A stretch of 64,000 bases of DNA from Dipteris shenzhenensis (GCA_047967505.1 CM106539.1); one strand, 5' to 3'; positions 11,850-24,219 are shown, counted from the stretch's first letter. Program-made: numbers and translations. Notes: generated by a model not told the origin, from the sequence alone.

Positions 11850-12420
11850 ATGATCCAAACTTTGAACACAAGATCATTCAACAAGTACAAACTTGGCATT
11901 CAAGGAACACAACATCTTGTGCAGTCTAATGTCATATGCTTACAAGAAACCCAAACAAAACAATTTGATACATTCACAATTGATACGTTCCAAGCCATAC
12001 ATTTCGCTGCCTCCTGTGGTTCATGTGTCCTACTGCAACAAGGTGTCTTATTGTGCTAGAATGCCAAACACGTCAATCACAAGGAATTGAGATCATTGAA
12101 ACTCATATTGAAAAAGAAAGACAAGAATACGTCACCATCACAATATACAAACCACTAGCAATTAACTTAATACTTTCCTCAACCTCGTAGAGCATGTATT
12201 CCAACAAAATATCCTTCAAAACATGAAACAAATAGTGCTTGGTGACGTCAACATCAATATGAATGAAACATCAACAAACTCTACAAAGCTAAAAAAATTT
12301 ATGAAAATTTACAATTTACATATGCACATCAACATACACATAGCAATATGGACAAACATATCGGTCCATGAAACCTCTACAGGATTGTCTACTGGTCCAA
12401 CCACTCCATAGCTTACATAT
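11850..12420 (+). pseudogene. AP-endonuclease-like (EEP) domain of the Helentron relic
   Basis: The first frame reads LNTRSFNKYK and VQSNVICLQETQ, fitting the N- and E-containing motifs of exonuclease/endonuclease/phosphatase domains. A later frame gives YVTITIYKP, then QIVLGDVNINMNE (the GDxN motif), and near 12385 VYWSNHSIAYIST, matching the terminal 'SDH' motif with D changed to N. Several frame changes and stops separate these motifs. LINEs also carry EEP domains, but here the domain follows a helicase tail and no reverse transcriptase follows on, so a Helentron endonuclease fits better. Confidence 0.55.
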
Positions 12421-12489
12421 CCACATAGAACCATCCAATGACTGCATCATTTCATTACCTTCTTCTTACTTTTGCAAGGCCTTTGTGGC

Positions 12490-13754
12490 TCTCCAATGTA
12501 GACCATACTCTCTATTACGAAGTTCAAGGGGAAGATATCACTATTGCACTTTTGTACATAGATGATCTGATTGTGATGGGAAGCAATGATAGCTTTTCAA
12601 CAATCTAGCAAAAGACTAATCTACAGAGTTTGACATGAAAGATCTTGTGCTTATGCACTATTATCTTGGTATTGAGTTCTAGAGAGACTCAAATAGCACC
12701 TTCATGAGCTAGCAAAAATATGTGGATAGTCTCCTACAAAGTTTCATATGGTAGATTGCAAGATTCCATCCACTCCCATGGAGCAGAGTTTGAAACTTAC
12801 CAAAGATCCAAAGAATCCTACAATCAATGAGAAGTAATATCAGCAACTCATCGGATCTCTTTTATATATGACTATCACAAGGCTAGATATTTGTTATGCA
12901 GTAAGTTCACTTGCACATTTTATGGGGCAAATCCAAAACAGTCTCACCGAAATGCAACCAAGAGAGTCTTGAGATACATCAGAGGCACAAGACAGTTTAG
13001 AATAGAATACAAAGGAAGACATCCAAGGTTGCATGGATATATGTGACAATGACTATGTAGAAGATCATGAGACCAGGATATCCACACAAGGATATGCATT
13101 TTCCTTGGTAAAGGTGCTATATCATGGTTGTCAAAACAAGCAACCACTTGTTTCTTTGTCTTCAACTAAAGTAGAATATAAAGCACTCACAACAAGTGCA
13201 TGTGAGGCTATATAGCTCAGTAGACTATTGTCATAAACAGATTACTTTGATGAGTCAAAACCAACAATGATAATCAAACAGCTCAAGCATTAGCCAAGAA
13301 TCCAATATATCACTCTAGAACAAAGCACATTGATCTAGACAAAAGAGTGTTACTTGGTGACATCACATTGCAACATTGTACAGCAAAGAGAATGTTGCAG
13401 ACATCTTTACCAAACCACTTGGGAAAGACCTTTTTGAGAAACACCAGCAAGCTCTTGGTTTGATGCAGAGGAACGTTCAGTACTTCTTTGATTCCCCATA
13501 ATCATCATGTTGAGCAAAGGCCTACTTCATGATGTTGATCTTGAGGAAAGGTGTTAAGGATTCATCTCAACATCATGTATTATCACATGTGCATAGCGCT
13601 AACCAAAAGAGTGCTAAAAGGCACTAAGTTTGGAAACCCTAACCCTAAAGGGGTTTGTATATATTCTTTATTTTCAACTAAATTTAGTGTACAGTTAGTC
13701 ATTTGGGTTGTGCTCTCTAGCCGTGCCCTCTCTCCTCATCTCCATATTTGTTCA
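12490..13754 (+). mobile_element. Copia A: 5'-truncated Ty1/copia element with 3' LTR
   Basis: Begins inside the reverse transcriptase (HTLYYEVQGEDITIALLYID then DLIVMGS, retaining the YxDD box). It continues through the RNase H region to the end of pol (about 13460) and a 3' LTR (13552-13754). It is closely similar to copia B (about 35340-36687), so it is a second member of that family. Stops include TAG at 12676-12678 (shared with B), TAG at 12710-12712 where B has CAG, and TAG where B has TGG (about 13215). The left junction abuts the Helentron endonuclease, so truncation came with or after that contact. Confidence 0.85.
13552..13754 (+). repeat. 3' LTR of copia A
   Basis: Starts TGTTAAGGATT after the purine tract GAGGAAAGG and ends near TTGTTCA. 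It aligns along most of its length with the copia B LTR at 36458-36687. It contains AAACCCTAACCCTAAA (13634-13649), just upstream of a TATATATT box (about 13657), the probable LTR promoter. Confidence 0.8.
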
Positions 13755-13852
13755 TAGCTTGCTTAGAGACCAACTAAAAAAGATAAGCCATGAATGCTTT
13801 TTTGAGTTAAGATAACGAGAAAGAAGTGTCAATTTTTGCCCCAAAACCATGT

Positions 13853-15570
13853 TGTTGAGAGTTGTGGTGCCATGAGCACATGTAGAGCAAAGGTATGAGC
13901 AAAGGACAAGCTGCCACATGGCATGTGACTCACCTTGCTCGCAACTCCATAGTTGCCAACACCAGCAGAGGCTTCAGCCAACCGAACGCCTGCTACAACA
14001 GTGTCGCCTCCAGCCTCTCAGCGCCGGCTCACAACCTTCTACAACAAAGAGCCTAAAACCCATGAGTAGCGCTACACAAGCATAGCCCGGTGTCCACAGA
14101 GCATCGATGATGGCTTCCATGTGTGCTTCAGCGGCTCAGAGCTCTAGCAAGCTCTAACAAGACCATCAACAGCTCCCAGCCGGCCATCCTCGACGCTCTC
14201 CAGCAGCCAAAGCAGCGCGACTCTCCAGCTTACGAATGAAGCTCTCTGCATCAGCCTTCGCCTTCTCCTTGATGACCCCTGTGAGCTCCTCCATCTCTCG
14301 CAGCTCCCGAGCTTCTCAAGCCCATACTCAGCTTCTCTACAGTGGCTCACTCCGTCAGCTCAGCTCGCAGCTCCTCGAGCTCTCTCCGTCGCTTGTCCGT
14401 CGTCGACGTTCCTGCACAGGAAATCTTCAATTTCTCCTAAGGTTCTAGCATTAGGCCACGTGGCAGATAGGCTCTAACCAAGGTTAGCTGATGTTAACCC
14501 ATGGTTCATAGGCTTGGTCAGTTTCTTGCCATGTGGAAGATAGATTCTAACCTTGGTTAACACAATGGTTGAGTTTAGCTAAACTTGAGTTAAAGACTTT
14601 GGTTAGGTTACATAGGGTTTGGTTCAGTTACAGGTTGGTTAAGTTGCAGTTTGGTCAAAGTTGTGCCACATCACCCAAGTGCCTTCTAAGCACACAGCCT
14701 CTTGCTAAGCACAGTCTTGCAAGCTGCATATGAATCCCTGTGCCACATCATCAAAGGCGCTTTTTCTTCACAAAAATTCAACAAGCCATAACTTCCAATC
14801 CAAGAAGAATTTGGACACGCTCCAAAAAGGAAAAGTGATCGTCTTTTCGAGCTCCATGCGCCTGTCATGTCAGAATCATTGTATGCAATTAGACACTACC
14901 AATATTGAAAGAAATCAATTGGTAAGACCTTTGCAACAAATGGTAAAGCAAAGCATGAATGCAAACATCGATGTAAAAAGCAAGCCAAAAGCACAAGTGC
15001 ATGAGATGACCATAGCCTGAAACATGGCATCCACACATAAAGCATTAAGGCACATGGAAGAACAAAGCATCATGCATCAAGCGAAGAAGACAACAAGGTC
15101 ATCATCAAGCCATGAGCAGAATGACAGGAAAAACATGTATTGAGAAACGAAAACCCTTGCCAACCTTGCCTATATTTTGTAAATCAAGCCTGACCACCTG
15201 AGAGTAGCTATGAAAGCACCCAAGGGAGGTATTGACATATAAAAACACACTTTACCACCTTAAGTAGCAATGTATGCACTAAGGGGAGGTGATGGAATGT
15301 AACTCACATCTGACCACCTTGCAGTAGCCAAAGGATCATGGCACCAAGGGGAGGTGTTGAGAGTTGTGGTGCCATGAGCACATGTAGAGCAAAGGTATGA
15401 GCAAAGGACAAGCTGCCACATGGCATGGAGGAGATATCCCATATGTGAGCAAGCAAATGGATGTAAGTACCCTCACCTATAAAAGGGAGGTTCATTTGAA
15501 GTAATATCAATCAAGCACTTTGCACTATCTCAAGATTCTCTTTATGAGTCCAAGCTAATCTATCTTAAAA
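13853..15570 (+). mobile_element. Element D: non-autonomous LTR retrotransposon related to copia
   Basis: A 73-bp sequence starting TGTTGAGAGTTGTGGTGCCA is present at 13853-13925 and again, identical, at 15355-15427. The second copy continues as a longer LTR with a CTATAAAAGG box (about 15478) and ends near 15570 (not exact). The internal 1.4 kb has no gag or pol. Part of it (about 14738-14870, with AGAAGAATTTG and GCTCCAAAAAGGAAA) resembles the leader of copia B (32440-32580). It therefore looks like an internally deleted or leader-only derivative with a 3'-truncated 5' LTR. Confidence 0.65.
15189..15354 (+). repeat. Threefold repeat ending in polypurine tract before the 3' LTR of element D
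   Basis: Three related units (about 15189-15231, 15251-15290 and 15309-15354) share 'ACCACCTT.AGTAGC' and end in CACCCAAGGGAGGT, CACTAAGGGGAGGT and CACCAAGGGGAGGT. Only the last abuts the TGTTGAG start of the LTR. The polypurine priming tract therefore seems to have been duplicated twice with its flank. Confidence 0.7.
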
Positions 15571-16170
15571 CCTAATTGAATTGAGATACATGTCATGAGC
15601 ACTCTCTTCATCATGTTTCCACATAGGTTCCATCCACCTTAGAGTGCTCCATAAATCCTGAGGCACGCATGTTTTGTCACATGTAACTTTCGCCATTTCA
15701 CACTCGCAGAAATGGTGCTTTACATAATTGGAAACAAGTGTTGATCTCCACCCACTAGTGCCTCTCATTAGTTTCCATTGCTGAAGATTGAAGGGGTCCT
15801 ATGCCAATATCCTATGCATGTCCCTAAAAGGCCGCACCCATACCCCCCCCCTTCGGGGACAAGTATTGAATGGGGGTTGTCCAAATAGAAAACTTACATC
15901 TTTGCATTCCTTTGTTAGAGCATCCTGCTCAAGTTGGGTGTACACCACTCTACGGCCATCCTCAAAAAGTTGGTGTGACAGGCTGGCATCCTAGTTTTCC
16001 CAATAGGAGGGACGAGCATGGACACTAACACAAAAAATTTGTGACCATCCCATGAAGGCTGCCCAATCCATTGCCAACTCCTCCAACTGCTATATGATTG
16101 GCCCATTTCATGTTGTCCAACTGCTACACCAATAATAAGGTGACATAAATTAGTAGCTTGCAGCAACTGG
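15565..16170 (-). other. Unidentified coding-like sequence
   Basis: Two open minus-strand frames (16166-15915 and 15768-15565) have a protein-like composition, for example KHHFCECEMAKVTCDKTCVP. The sequence between them stays coding-like across frame changes. I do not recognise the family. It may be the relic of a captured gene or an undescribed element; a chance open frame is also possible. From 16170 to 16600 nothing is recognised. Confidence 0.25.
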
Positions 16171-16609
16171 TGTGAACCACCACACTATCCAATTCTATTT
16201 CCTCCTCTATGGGCAGGCGGGTGATCTGAACCCACCATCAAGGGTATCCCCTAGACCTCCATTCTTGCATCTTCTCTTACATGGACCACTTGACTTCACT
16301 CCCATCACCTGCAAACTCAATCCCATGTGTTTATCGTGGTTGCAAGGAAGTCTATGGGCACGAGGTATGGAGTCGGCCTCCAAGGTTCTCAAACTTACCC
16401 TCGAAGGCTTTGGCTTGGTGTTTTGAGCATTGGGCTTCCAATCCTCAAGTCAAGGGCTCAAATCTAGGAGGTTGGGCTTGGTGTCCTAGCTTGTGGATGG
16501 GTACGTGTGTGGTGTGTGTGTGAGTGAACCACGGCTACGAATCCTGTGCCCACTAGGCTGGGTACCCTCGATAGGACCACAGTGGGTGACTGTTCACAAA
16601 CCACGTACA

Positions 16610-19350
16610 ATGAATCTATAATATTTTCATTTTCACCTATACAAGTAGCCTAGATTAGCAAAATACTTGTTGATTTTGGTATACTAACTTCTGGGTGCTT
16701 GCTCTAAGGTGTAGAGACTTTTCTTGAGATGGTAGACTTGATGCTCTTTCTCTAGTTCAACATACATGCTCGTTGTTGCATGTAGACTTCTTTGTCTAGG
16801 TAACCATTGAGAAAAGCATTTTTGACATCTAGCTGGCACAAATTCCAATTATTGAGTGTGGCTAGTGATATAAAAAACTTAAAGAATCCATCTTTGCTTC
16901 TGGATGCATTAGTCTCATCATAACCTTGACCATATTACTGTGCAAAACCTTATGCAACGAGTTTGGCTTTGTATCTTCCAATGCATCGATCAAGATTGTA
17001 CTTTAGTTTGTAAACCCATTTATTTTGCAATGGCCTTATTTCCTAGTGGAAGGTCACATTATTCCCAAGTGTTGTTTTTATACAAAGCTTCTATAAGAAA
17101 ACAATACAATATATGTGCTCAACAGATAACAGGATCTCGTATGCAAGAGAGAAAAGCTGATAGTATGGAGAATCAAAAATTTTATTACTGTAAAACTAAT
17201 ACAATAGATGGTGCTGCCTCCCAACCGTGCGCTCCTATGTGAGAAGCTTCGATGGCGTGCTAGAAACACTAGAGGACTGAGGCTGGATGCTAAAGAATCA
17301 GGGTTGCTGTAGCCAGTGATGATGATGGGCTTCACAGGCTTGCTCTTATATAGCCACCAGTCAAAGTCGGTTAGACCCAATTGGGAGACCAACCCAGTCG
17401 GCCCAAAACGACCGACTAGAGGTCGGTCCTAAAATAGGCCACCGACCCCACGTTAGAACTGTGGCATAGAATAGAGCAACTAACCTACGGTCTCCGTTCA
17501 GCCCATAGCCATCCAGGATCATCTGGGGCTCCAAACAGGCCTCGTAGCCCGAGAGTGGCTGCCTTGGGAAATGCTCCATATACCCTCAGTGTAGTCAGTC
17601 ATAGGATGCCTTCCTGCACTTACATGTAGCCTAGTTGGTAGTGTGCCAACTCTATCTAAAGCCGTCCAGCCATCAGGCCACACATGGCCCCCATCTGGTG
17701 TCCAAACCAGGACCTACCGGATAACCGAGCTACTCAAATGCCTTCTCCTCATATGGGGGGCTTACAAGTAGTGTTAGTTGGTTCCCACGTAGTTACACGA
17801 GAGTGGAGCATTGATATCTAACAGCTTCCATTTCTTCATTCATAGCAGTTTGCCATTCTGGCTTGTCAACTACATCTTCAAACTACACTGGCTCTTCTAT
17901 AGCCATGATGGTAGGCATAAGAGCATAATTGGTGGTTTCAATCTGAATTGCTTTTCCTTTTTGAGCATATGTCAATCCGGCTAGTGGTCAGACCGTTTGA
18001 GTTGCTACTCTTTTGGAGCATTCTCTAGAAATTCTTATTCTTCTTCATCAACCTTTTCTGTAAGTGACTGTGTAATCGGTGTGACTATCTCCTATGTATT
18101 TGATGTTTTCCATTATGATTATCCCATCAAAGATTACATCTTTGGAGATTATGCCTTGTAGTTGATGGGATCATACAACTTGTCTGCTTTTCTCTCTTCA
18201 TTGTAGCCAATCGTGATGCATTTACGTGACTTAACATCCAATTTTTACGATACGATCTTCATGTATGTGGGCATATTCTATGCAACCAAATATGCGGAGA
18301 TGCCCAATGCATGGCTTATATCCAATGAATTCCTCATAAGGTATCATACCCTGAATTGATTAAGCAAGTAATTTGTAGTGGCAATTACTTCTGCCCAATA
18401 CGCTTCTCACGAAGCATTGCTCTAGCATTGTCTACTAAAGTCCCAAATGTTCTTCCTCTCAACTATTGCATTCTATTGAGGAGTATTTGCACATGTGAAT
18501 TGTCTTCGAATGCCATTACTTCTCCAAAAGTTCACTGAAGACATATATTCACCTCCTCTATCTAATCCTTGTCTAATCTTGTCGCTTTGATCTTTCTGCC
18601 TATGTGGTTCTCTACCATGGCTTTGAATTCTTGAAATCTAGAAAAGACTTCATATTTCTCTTTCAAAAAATGACCCAACAATATCAATGAAAGTCAAGTA
18701 ATACAGTGTATCGATGACATTCAAGTAATAAAGTGAACCATTAATGCTATAGGTCTGTGGTATGTATCAAATCAAGAATACCTCTTACTTAAGAGGTGCT
18801 TCTACCCAAATTGCTTCTCCTTTTTTACCAAAGCAAATCAAGAATACCTCTTGCTTCTCCTTTTTTACCGAAGCAACATGCTTCACAAACTTTTCCAAGA
18901 AACTAAAGTTTAGGAATTCCAATTGCCATATTTTGATTTCTTAGCCACATCAAGCTTTTGAATTTGACACGTCTTTTTCTCTTATGCCATTCTACGGAAG
19001 GTGGCATCGATTGCTATTGAGCTGACATGGTATTGAAGCTAGCATTTTGAACAAGCATCCTTCCTTGATGCTTTTCCCACTAATGATATTCTTTGTATTT
19101 GTAAGATGACTCTGCTGTAATTGTGTCGCATCATTTGCCCAATTGACAAGAGGTTTTTCTGATCTTTGGAGCATTGAGCAAATCTTTCACCAATCCTTTT
19201 GTACTAGTGAAATTGTTCATAGGGACAATGCCTTTGTCTTGAACTAGATTTAGTGTGTTATCTATAGTGTAGATAAAATTCTTTAGTCCTTCTAATGGTT
19301 TCAGATCTATGAACCATTCCTGTTGCTTTGTCATGTAAAACATTATCTCA
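16610..19350 (-). mobile_element. Copia C: decayed Ty1/copia pol, split by a solo LTR
   Basis: Read on the minus strand from 19350 down: protease and pre-integrase region (MTKQQEWFIDLKPLEGLKN), integrase (about 18660-18200), the linker with the 'ISRDVIFDE' region, then reverse transcriptase from about 17900 down to about 16610 (QAPRS, NKYFANLGYLY). It aligns with copia B at about 33700-35340. Numerous stops and frame changes include TAG in the integrase 'TPQ*NA' block (about 18478), as in B. No LTR of its own was found. A small tandem duplication lies at about 18770-18870 in the pre-integrase part. Confidence 0.8.
17092..17823 (-). mobile_element. Solo LTR (732 bp) inserted in copia C
   Basis: The insertion interrupts the copia reverse transcriptase. 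GCTTC stands on both sides (17087-17091 and 17824-17828). On the minus strand the insert begins TGTTAGATATCAATGCTCC, a normal LTR start, and ends ...CTTATA, so the terminal CA may have mutated. Removing the insert and one GCTTC restores the sequence of copia B at the same place (GAAGAAATGGATGCTTTGTA). No internal retroelement genes are present, so it is a solo LTR from recombination. It contains nested GACCGAC/GTCGGTC words near 17400-17450. Confidence 0.85.
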
Positions 19351-19829
19351 ATCAACTGCAATCTGAATTGTCGATTATGATAGAACTACAATATATATCA
19401 ATCTATTACAAGGATTATGTGGCAAATGATTCCAAAATAGCAAAGAGGATTTAAGAGGCTGAAAAATAGCATACATAGATGCGAAAAATAGCTAATAAGG
19501 CTTTAATTGTGGATAGTCAGATGCACAAAGATTCAACATGCACATAGTCAGACTACACAAAGGAAGGTGGAATTGCTCATGTAGTGATATGTGTTGAGCT
19601 CTGTGGTGTTCAGAACAGCAAGTTTTGACAGATTGTGTCTCATTGTTACTCTAATAAGGCAATCATTACGCCATATAAATTCTGGCAAGAGTGTGAGTCC
19701 ACCCTAAATTCAAAATATTGCCCACCAGCATGTCGCATCATAGACCCAAAATTGCCCCTAAAATATTTTCATAATTGGCTACACCTGATCATCCATTGAC
19801 CCATGTGTAAGGGTGATTTTGTTTAAAAA

Positions 19830-20590
19830 CTTCAATTCACATGCACACGTGAGAGAATGTAAGATTCATTCATTCACTTGATGTGCAACAAGTGGAAGAA
19901 ATGATTATCTTCATAGATATCCATACATTCACAAAAATAAGTCAAAGAATGATACATTCATCCACAATAAGAAGTGTAAGAATATGCTTTTTCAAAATAT
20001 TAATTTATTCATATATTTAAATGAAATAATGACAAATTAATTCTTATGCATACATGTAAAAAGTATTTATTCATTCACATGCACAAGTAAAAGAATCACA
20101 TTCTTACACAAGCATAAGTGTTATAACTTTTTTTTTAAAAATTCATTCTCATATAAAAGTGAAGGGATAATAAATTCATTCAAAGTACAAGTGTAAGAAT
20201 GATTTTATTCATTCACATGCACAAGTAAAAGGAATGTCACATTCTTTCAACAAGAAAAAGTTCAATATTGATTTGTTTAAAACATTCTTTATCAAGCACA
20301 AGTGTAAGAATGATTTTTTTAAGAATACAAGTAAAGCATATATAACATTCTTTCACAAGCACAAGTGTAGGAATTATTTTTTTTAAAATATGTATTCTCT
20401 GATTCATTAATTCAAATTGCAAGTGTAAGAATGATTATCTCTATAGCTATCAAATCATTCACATGCCAAGTGAAAGAACATAATGTTTCACATTGATCTC
20501 GTTTAAAATATTCACTCACAAGCACATGAGAAACTAATAAGTTTCATTTATTCACATGTACAAGTGTAAGACCAAATATTTTTGAGAAAA
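19830..20590. repeat. Degenerate minisatellite with CACAAGTGTAAGAATGATT words
   Basis: Variants of 'ATTCA(C)ATGCACAAGTGTAAGAATGATT' recur every 50-90 bp in an A/T-rich context, for example near 20085, 20190, 20216, 20300, 20358 and 20420. Spacing is irregular and copies diverge, so this is an old array. There is no coding potential. The preceding 19350-19830 holds nothing I recognise. Confidence 0.7.
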
Positions 20591-22632
20591 TTTGTAAAAT
20601 AATACCCATAGCATTATTTCACATAGTATCAATTCACAAAATAATGATTCCTTTAACGTGAAGAATACAACAACATTGTTTTTGAAACTTTTGGACTTTT
20701 CTCTATCTTTCATCCACATTGTGCGGATCCAAGATGGTGGTATGTGGTCCAAGTTTCTCCTTGAATCAAATCAAATTTTGAAGATAGAGATCTGGATACA
20801 AAGATGCCAATCATGGATCTCATTAATGCCAATGGATCTAGGGAATAAGATGAAGATCACAATATGGATCTAGTTGATGCCAATGGACTTAGTTGATGGT
20901 GGCTAATGGATCTAGGGGAGAAGATGAAGATCACAATATGGGCCGAGAAGGTGGAAATAATGACATTATAATAGAGAAAGGTGGAGATCAAACTATTGGG
21001 GAAGAAGATGGGGATCATGTATCACATCATATTATTGAAGAGGGCAAATTAGAGGATCAAGTCTTAAGTAGTATAGACCCTGATGATATAGGTGAGTTGG
21101 GCATGGAAATAGAGATAAAATTATTTGGCAATTTTGGACTTGGTTGAAGACATAGCCTTTGATGTAAATGCTACTAATTGATTCTTTTTCCATCATCCTT
21201 GCCCCTTTCACTTATATACTTGCATTATGCCAAATTTTATATTAAGCTCATCATGAATATATGAATATATGAATATTTTGATGTCAAACTTGGTGTGCAT
21301 CCTTGTATAATATTTATCTTTAAAATTATCAAACTTGTAGATCAAAATAAGATTAGGTCCTATTGAAAACTAATTTGTGTAATTATACCAAGGAATTCTA
21401 GAAAGTCAATAGGTGTAGCCATTTTTTATGAGTTTCAGGCCATTTTTTGTATATAGGTATCTTGCCTAACCTATGACTTATGCATTGCTCAATGGAATTC
21501 AGCAAAATTAGTCTTCAAGCTGTAGTGCACATTCTAATATTAAACATGAAACCAAGAAAGTATGGAATAAAGATTTGTAACAAGACCGTTAAAGCAGTAC
21601 AGGTGCTATGTTGTAGTTGAAGCATGTATCCTGAAGAGTATAGGATATAAGAATCAATTCAAAAACATCAAAATTTTATTCTAAACATACATGCGACCAA
21701 GTAATAGTTCAAAAACAAACTATGTGAGCTTCTCCTCAACCCAAGGTGTATAGTCCGGTGGTGTGACTCACGTGTCATGGGGATCTTGTAGGAACAGTGA
21801 TGGAGTACTCTTCCAAGCTACTCTAGGTTGAGAGCAATGCATGCAAATGCAATCCACTAGTGTCACTTGAGTGATACCCGACTTGTTGCGATTGTGCATA
21901 CATAAGGAGAAGAAGAGGAAGGAAAGTAACAAAGGGAGAGAAGGACAAGAAGAGGATGAGAAGAAGAGAAGAGAACATAACAATTTCTTGTGGTATTTTT
22001 CAATTGATTGATTGGTTCTTTTTGAGGTTTCTAGTTGTCTAAGTGCATACCATTTACTAAGGGATCTAATAGTCTGATTACAAGGGACATGGGGCTAGCG
22101 CTACCTCTACCTATGAACTACACCAGCACCCCCCCTCTGCCCATGCTCATGCTCATCTCTGCTTTTGTTATCCTGCCTGCTTGGAGGTTGTGTGTATGTA
22201 AGGTCCTCACAAGGGCGCATGTTGATGTCATGACCCCACCTTCAATCTTCTCATCACCATAAGGTTGTGTCCGTCGTACAGCTATAGAACCTTTGCTAGT
22301 AGCAGGGTTGCTATAATTCATGGTCACCAACCCTAGCCTGGCCATTGTCTGTAGCATGTGCCAGCCTGCGACCTCTAACTCACTACATGGAGCTACTCTC
22401 GAGCATAAAGTTGGCCCTCAACCCACTGTGGGTCCGCCAGATTCTCCTTTTGCACAAGTCAACTCCAGCTTTCACCTTCATCGATCAAAGGATATCCAAG
22501 TAGCTCATTTATCAGGGGTTGGCATAGTGACCAACCTCCAAGCCTTTCTTTTAAAGGTCTGGCCAGTCCCCTCCAAAATATGAAGTGATCAAGATAGTCC
22601 TAAGTTCGTGGAGCACTTCAAAGTCATTTGGT

Positions 22633-22666
<34 letters not shown>

Positions 22667-24190
22667 ACAACTTCACTTTGTGCAATTCCATTATCCTTTC
22701 CAAGATTGAGAGCGTTCTTATGGAAGAACTTCGGGGCTGTTTTTCGACTTGGTTGGGACAAGTTTCTTGGTAATTTTTCCTCTCATGGGCTCTTTCTTTT
22801 TCCTTCTTTCTTCTTCTCCTTCTAGTTTCCCATCTTTTGTGGGAGGTGCAGTTTATTGCTCATTGTTGCTGGTGACAAAGACTTTTGGTGGTGACCTTCT
22901 ATCTGTTGGCCAGAGGGGCTCTATGGCAGCTTCCTCGACTCTCTCAGCTATCAAAACTATTCTTTCACCAACAATGGATAAGCAACAGGTACAATAGGAA
23001 GTGAATCCCTTACTATCATAAGTAGGATAGTTGGCCTCACTCCCTCGAGGAGATGATTAGGGACGAAGCTTTGGCATAGATGGTGACGACATCCAAGAGG
23101 TCACTATCTATGGACGTGGTATCCATCTTGGCTCCCTGGATACTACTCTGCCTCTCGTGGAGAGAAGCCCTATTCTCCTAGGCCCTCATTTGGTGTATCT
23201 TATCCCTTGGTACATTGTATTTACTCTGCTAACGGCTAGCACCACTAGGATCTTGCATCAACCCTACTAACACCTTCTTCCTACTAACTTACACCTTAGA
23301 TACTTCTTTTTCTTTTTCTTCGTTTGGAAGGTCAACAGGTGACATGTATAAAAGGCCAAATGGTTGTCTTTGGTCTTCATTGTCCACTGCACACATTGGA
23401 ATACAAGTTCTCCTCCTCCTCTTTGGAGTTGTCTCTTGTTCCCTCATAGTGCCTTTTTATGAATGCCACTCTCATGCTCCTCCTTAAGAACCATATTTTA
23501 TTTGAGTAGGACTTTTATTGGATTCTCATCAGACTTTGTCTTTGACATGTCATGTTTGTAACTACAAAGTTTTGTATGACATTTGCCTTGCTTCTTTGCA
23601 GGAAGCTTCTTTCTTAATCTATTTGATGGATCAATTTCATTGTGGTCATTGTTTGGAATTTTCTTTGAGCCCAATAAGGTTACAATGCTCTGAAGATTTA
23701 TTTGTTTGAGTCATCAAATTGAGAGGAGTCTAATAATACACCATACAAACTCCTAAAATGAGGACTATATCTGAAGAGGTTTATAACATCTTGGATTCTA
23801 GGAAAATCCTTTAAGTTAAAATGGATATTATATTGGGAGGATGAAATGGTTAAGTGGGTACTAGGGTTAAGCATTTAAAAAATAAATAAATAAGAAGAAA
23901 CAAAAAGAGGAGGGAGGGTTAGAGTTAGCTAATGAAAGGTTAGTAAATGAAAGTGAAAACAAACTTTGAGTATCACAAGAAACTCATCTAGTCCCATTTT
24001 GATGTCATTAGGTTCACCCGGAGATCAAACTCATCTTGTAGAGATGTTGGTGTAGGATCATTTGTGGTTTTGTATGTGGAGGAGTGCCTTGGGATATGGG
24101 GGTTAATGAGTGCTTGACTAAACCTAGATGTTGATGAAGTAACTAGGATCATGTACGCTCTATTGATGAAGATTTTCTTTCCATGATGGT
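20590..24190. other. Unrecognised sequence
   Basis: One open plus-strand frame (20893-21147, 84 codons, Gly/Asp/Glu-rich) sits beside repeats of GATGAAGATCACAATATGG (about 20851 and 20923), so it probably reflects a small duplication. No domains, LTRs or RNA genes were recognised elsewhere in this stretch. Confidence 0.4.
22635..22665. repeat. (CT)n microsatellite
   Basis: An uninterrupted CT run of about 31 bp flanked by GTGG and GACAACTTC. Frames crossing it encode Ser/Leu repeats and are not gene evidence. Confidence 0.95.
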
Positions 24191-24219
24191 AGCAATATTT
24201 TGGTAAGGTCTATGGTATC

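Larger units (their letters stand above)
9434..12420 (+). mobile_element. Helitron2/Helentron-like relic with internal deletion
   Basis: Consecutive plus-strand coding pieces give the N-terminal region of a Helitron-type replicase (9434-11171), the C-terminal end of its helicase (about 11168-11760) and an AP-endonuclease-like domain (11850-12420). The HUH Rep domain and helicase motifs I-IV are missing between about 11171 and 11240. A C-terminal endonuclease is the hallmark of the Helentron branch (Helitron2). The RPA-like relic just upstream may be part of the same element. I did not find element ends: no 5'-TC / CTRR-3' pair with a hairpin was assigned. The right side is cut by copia A at about 12490. 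Confidence 0.6.

Noticed and set aside
11850-12420. LINE endonuclease instead of Helentron endonuclease
   Set aside because: It follows a helicase LVNG tail on the same strand and no reverse transcriptase of LINE type follows. Not fully excluded because frames are broken.
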